A stretch of 8,028 nt of DNA. It comes from Victivallales bacterium (GTDB taxonomy: Bacteria; Verrucomicrobiota; Lentisphaeria; Oligosphaerales; Oligosphaeraceae). The DNA is taken from the NCBI GenBank assembly GCA_017543165.1, contig JAFYGL010000242.1, positions 1 through 8,028 on the forward strand. The letters run 5' to 3'. Position numbers and translations under genes: made by a program. Positions 7,301-8,028 of the stretch are shown here, piece after piece (the first letter of the stretch is position 1; each line of letters opens with the position of its first letter). The notes beneath the pieces were generated by a model. The model was not told where the DNA came from and made no database searches. It was given only the letters and a program-made list of their open reading frames with translations.

Positions 7301-7542
7301 ACGGCGGTGGCATAGCCACGGTGGTATTTAAGGCAAGCGAGGCTGCCACGCGCTTTGACCCAGTAGAGGCCGAGGCCGCAAGGCTGAAGCTGGCCCAGCT
7401 TGTGGAGCTGGCAATCGCAAAGGTGCCAGAAGACATGCTTTCATACGGCGACTTCGCAGCAAAGGGGGAATTACAGCTGGATGAAGTGGAGAAGGCACTC
7501 TCCGAAATGACGAATCTCATACATAGGACCAATCAAAAATAA
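4360..7542 (+). CDS. recC: RecC, exodeoxyribonuclease V gamma subunit
   Basis: RecC is the non-catalytic scaffold of the RecBCD helicase-nuclease, which resects double-strand breaks for RecA and degrades linear foreign DNA in the cytoplasm. In E. coli it splits the duplex and reads Chi. The protein has 1060 residues (E. coli RecC has 1122) and follows the family from end to end. Segments remembered as matching E. coli RecC are the N-terminal SPRLEELADGLLEQW; YALSARLARMYDDYL; CYSPRRELEAIRDGL near residue 343 (E. coli CHSPLREVEVLHDNL); PHDAIVLCGDWATYAPIIE; IHWGADDDDV near 467 (E. coli IRWGIDDDNV); and WICGMSEGTFPHN at 651 followed by FDLIGRHP at 669 (E. coli LLGMNDGVYPRQ and FDLM). From about 798, LAELEEYFNDPRRF opens the C-terminal domain. 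There is no Walker A motif, as expected for the inactive helicase fold of RecC, and no C-terminal four-cysteine cluster, which argues against AddB. It is followed after 10 bases by recB. Confidence 0.94.
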   Translation: MSMKVNWSPRLEELADGLLEQWVELSKREASPFGKICVVVNDKASENWLKQYALLVKKMPRVMMNVDFVMLSEFINDWLEAQVHGVAPRERKAAMHPYSQEVLTWRIYRILSAAKEGGELDTLLAYLKKDEKNIAKRRYALSARLARMYDDYLNSRFQMLNNWEQQIVEGEVPAWQPVLYRMLVQEGFGRTYAQDYAEAFQPGAEAHKALECGFPKYMAVHVFDAPFMSEPTLRILEKIAEAFPMTFWLFNPQGDWLADTPAEKEVKRMIRRQLQEGKVPEELAEDLTDSYYDSPEERLFGAMASGARAVLGTLFDVAEGEVNAPEDASAAPFAGLDIAVHRCYSPRRELEAIRDGLHDFFTTHKDAKPHDAIVLCGDWATYAPIIETVFNPDAAKEGYIPCTVDKGSSGETPLTQSFRDLLAFGENRFEASAVFNLLSVPAIREKLELDDKAVEDLKGMVANANIHWGADDDDVAKTFQMDTARENTFTWQRGLDRLVAEMLYGFPEDNDTLINVAGKQIHPVGHVEADRTTAVSALWHFIQELKALKAELSGEKKLEQLKELLNGVLDNFYSDEQEYLYELAIIRNAINKAASSIEAAGMKDELLDAKVFISAVQDIIGSNAPGMKTPADSVLIAPLKSSYATPHKYVWICGMSEGTFPHNERRASFDLIGRHPSHFDASSKERDAFAMLKAALGAREQLRLSFVGTDVHSNEKLPSSVLLNDLLDYLKAKGMAFREYSHPLHTFSRAYFKRGNELPDTHDRESQEIAALLQIEDKPKKLSQIAAFELNEEGTTEIPLAELEEYFNDPRRFVFTHRLKIKPQYSFDLNDDEQLGAGLSWGHIEYLSLKETSDELRSHLAELAVETGEAATVQDADSAIAEALHNHARKLKFGNDDARNCLWGDDLMTFAKAYELSENEQATVRSLELELAAGDKVCIPMQFKTIPIFTLSGTEKHSIIFDPYGNINGAYVRHLAYNALDGGGIATVVFKASEAATRFDPVEAEAARLKLAQLVELAIAKVPEDMLSYGDFAAKGELQLDEVEKALSEMTNLIHRTNQK

Positions 7543-7550
7543 GGGGGGGA
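7543..7550 (+). promoter_or_regulatory. G-rich ribosome binding site of recB in the recC-recB gap
   Basis: The 10 bases between the recC stop (TAA, 7540-7542) and the recB start (ATG, 7553) are dominated by seven consecutive G residues plus A (7543-7550). This serves as the Shine-Dalgarno sequence. It is unusual in being a homopolymer instead of AGGAGG. The very short gap implies a shared transcript and probably translational coupling. Confidence 0.5.
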
Positions 7551-7552
7551 AT

Positions 7553-8028
7553 ATGGAAATGACCTTTGACACGCAGATACTGGAGCCTGGCTTCGACATG
7601 AGCGGAACCCATCTGGTGGCAGCCTCGGCAGGCACTGGAAAGACCTACAATATTCAGAACATCTACGCCAGAATAATCATGGAGAATGACTGCCAGGTCT
7701 CCCAGGTGCAGGTGATGACATTCACAGAAGCGGCCACAAAGGAGCTGAAGGACAGGCTGCACGCAGTCCTCAAGGATTTGCAGCACCGTTTTGCAAAAGA
7801 GCCCAAGCCTTGTGAGGGCAAGGATGAGGAGGACACGGCACGCCGCAACGAGAGGGCCGACAGGCTTATCGCCTGCGCGGCTGACAAGGCCAAAGCCAGG
7901 CAAAGAGTGGAACTGGCATTGCTGGACTTCGACAATGCCGCCATCACCACCATACACGGCTTCTGCCAGAGAGTGCTGACGCGCTACGCCTGCGAGACAG
8001 GCATCACCCTGGCCATGACAATTGAAGA
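7553..8028 (+). CDS. recB: RecB, exodeoxyribonuclease V beta subunit (5' part, runs off the window)
   Basis: RecB is the 3'-5' superfamily 1 helicase and nuclease subunit of RecBCD. Only the first 158 codons are inside the window; the frame is open to the last base, and the full protein should be about 1100-1200 residues. Residues 24-31 are ASAGTGKT, the Walker A/motif I loop with Lys30 binding ATP phosphate. Residues 55-66 (MTFTEAATKELK) are motif Ia, and TIHGFCQRVL at 133-142 is the conserved Ic-region segment, matching E. coli RecB (VVTFTEAAT, TIHGFCQRML). Between them lies a charged, probably helical stretch (about 80-120) that varies in the family. The C-terminal nuclease domain is outside the window. 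The start at 7553 is preceded by a G-rich ribosome site; a second ATG is two codons later. AddA and UvrD-type helicases share motif I, but TIHGFCQ together with the adjacent recC identifies RecB. recD would be expected downstream. Confidence 0.96.
   Translation, partial: MEMTFDTQILEPGFDMSGTHLVAASAGTGKTYNIQNIYARIIMENDCQVSQVQVMTFTEAATKELKDRLHAVLKDLQHRFAKEPKPCEGKDEEDTARRNERADRLIACAADKAKARQRVELALLDFDNAAITTIHGFCQRVLTRYACETGITLAMTIE

Overview
The window carries two complete protein genes and the start of a third, all on the + strand, preceded by about 640 bases of non-coding, repeat-rich DNA. Gene content and repeat style suggest an anaerobic PVC-group bacterium, most likely Lentisphaerota (Victivallales-like). 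The reasons are a very large secreted protein resembling the DUF6259 glycoside-hydrolase-like proteins common in that group, numerous small GC-rich hairpin repeats, and 9-bp GGGACTNNN arrays. This placement is inference from family knowledge and was not computed.

Positions 1-638 hold no convincing gene. In order, this region has a perfect 13-bp hairpin (18-47), a 29-bp near-identical direct repeat pair separated by 32 bases (66-155, a CRISPR-like geometry), a short perfect palindrome, an array of GGGACTNNN 9-mers followed by the same units inverted (278-348), and a 236-bp foldback element with 19-bp terminal inverted repeats (349-584). That element is flanked by a 10-bp direct repeat and looks like a small non-autonomous transposable element. 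Inside it lies a second 40-bp inverted repeat whose arms each contain a hairpin.

Positions 639-4169 encode a secreted 1176-residue protein with a probable (beta/alpha)8-type glycosidase-like core and several beta-rich domains. Directly after its stop codon is a cluster of three hairpins (4170-4264). They share an architecture with the hairpins of the upstream foldback element: GTAGC, a variable 4-base stem, the core GCGTCCCGC, then the complementary 4 bases. An AT-rich stretch with a TATAAT box follows and precedes the next gene.

Positions 4360-7542 encode RecC and 7553-8028 the N-terminal 158 residues of RecB, 10 bases apart and evidently co-transcribed. Together with a RecD expected downstream of the window they would form the RecBCD helicase-nuclease for double-strand-break repair and degradation of foreign linear DNA. 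The secreted protein and recCB appear to be unrelated neighbours separated by the hairpin cluster. I do not see a new multi-gene system here. The most notable observations are the covarying hairpin family, the foldback element and the CRISPR-like repeat pair.
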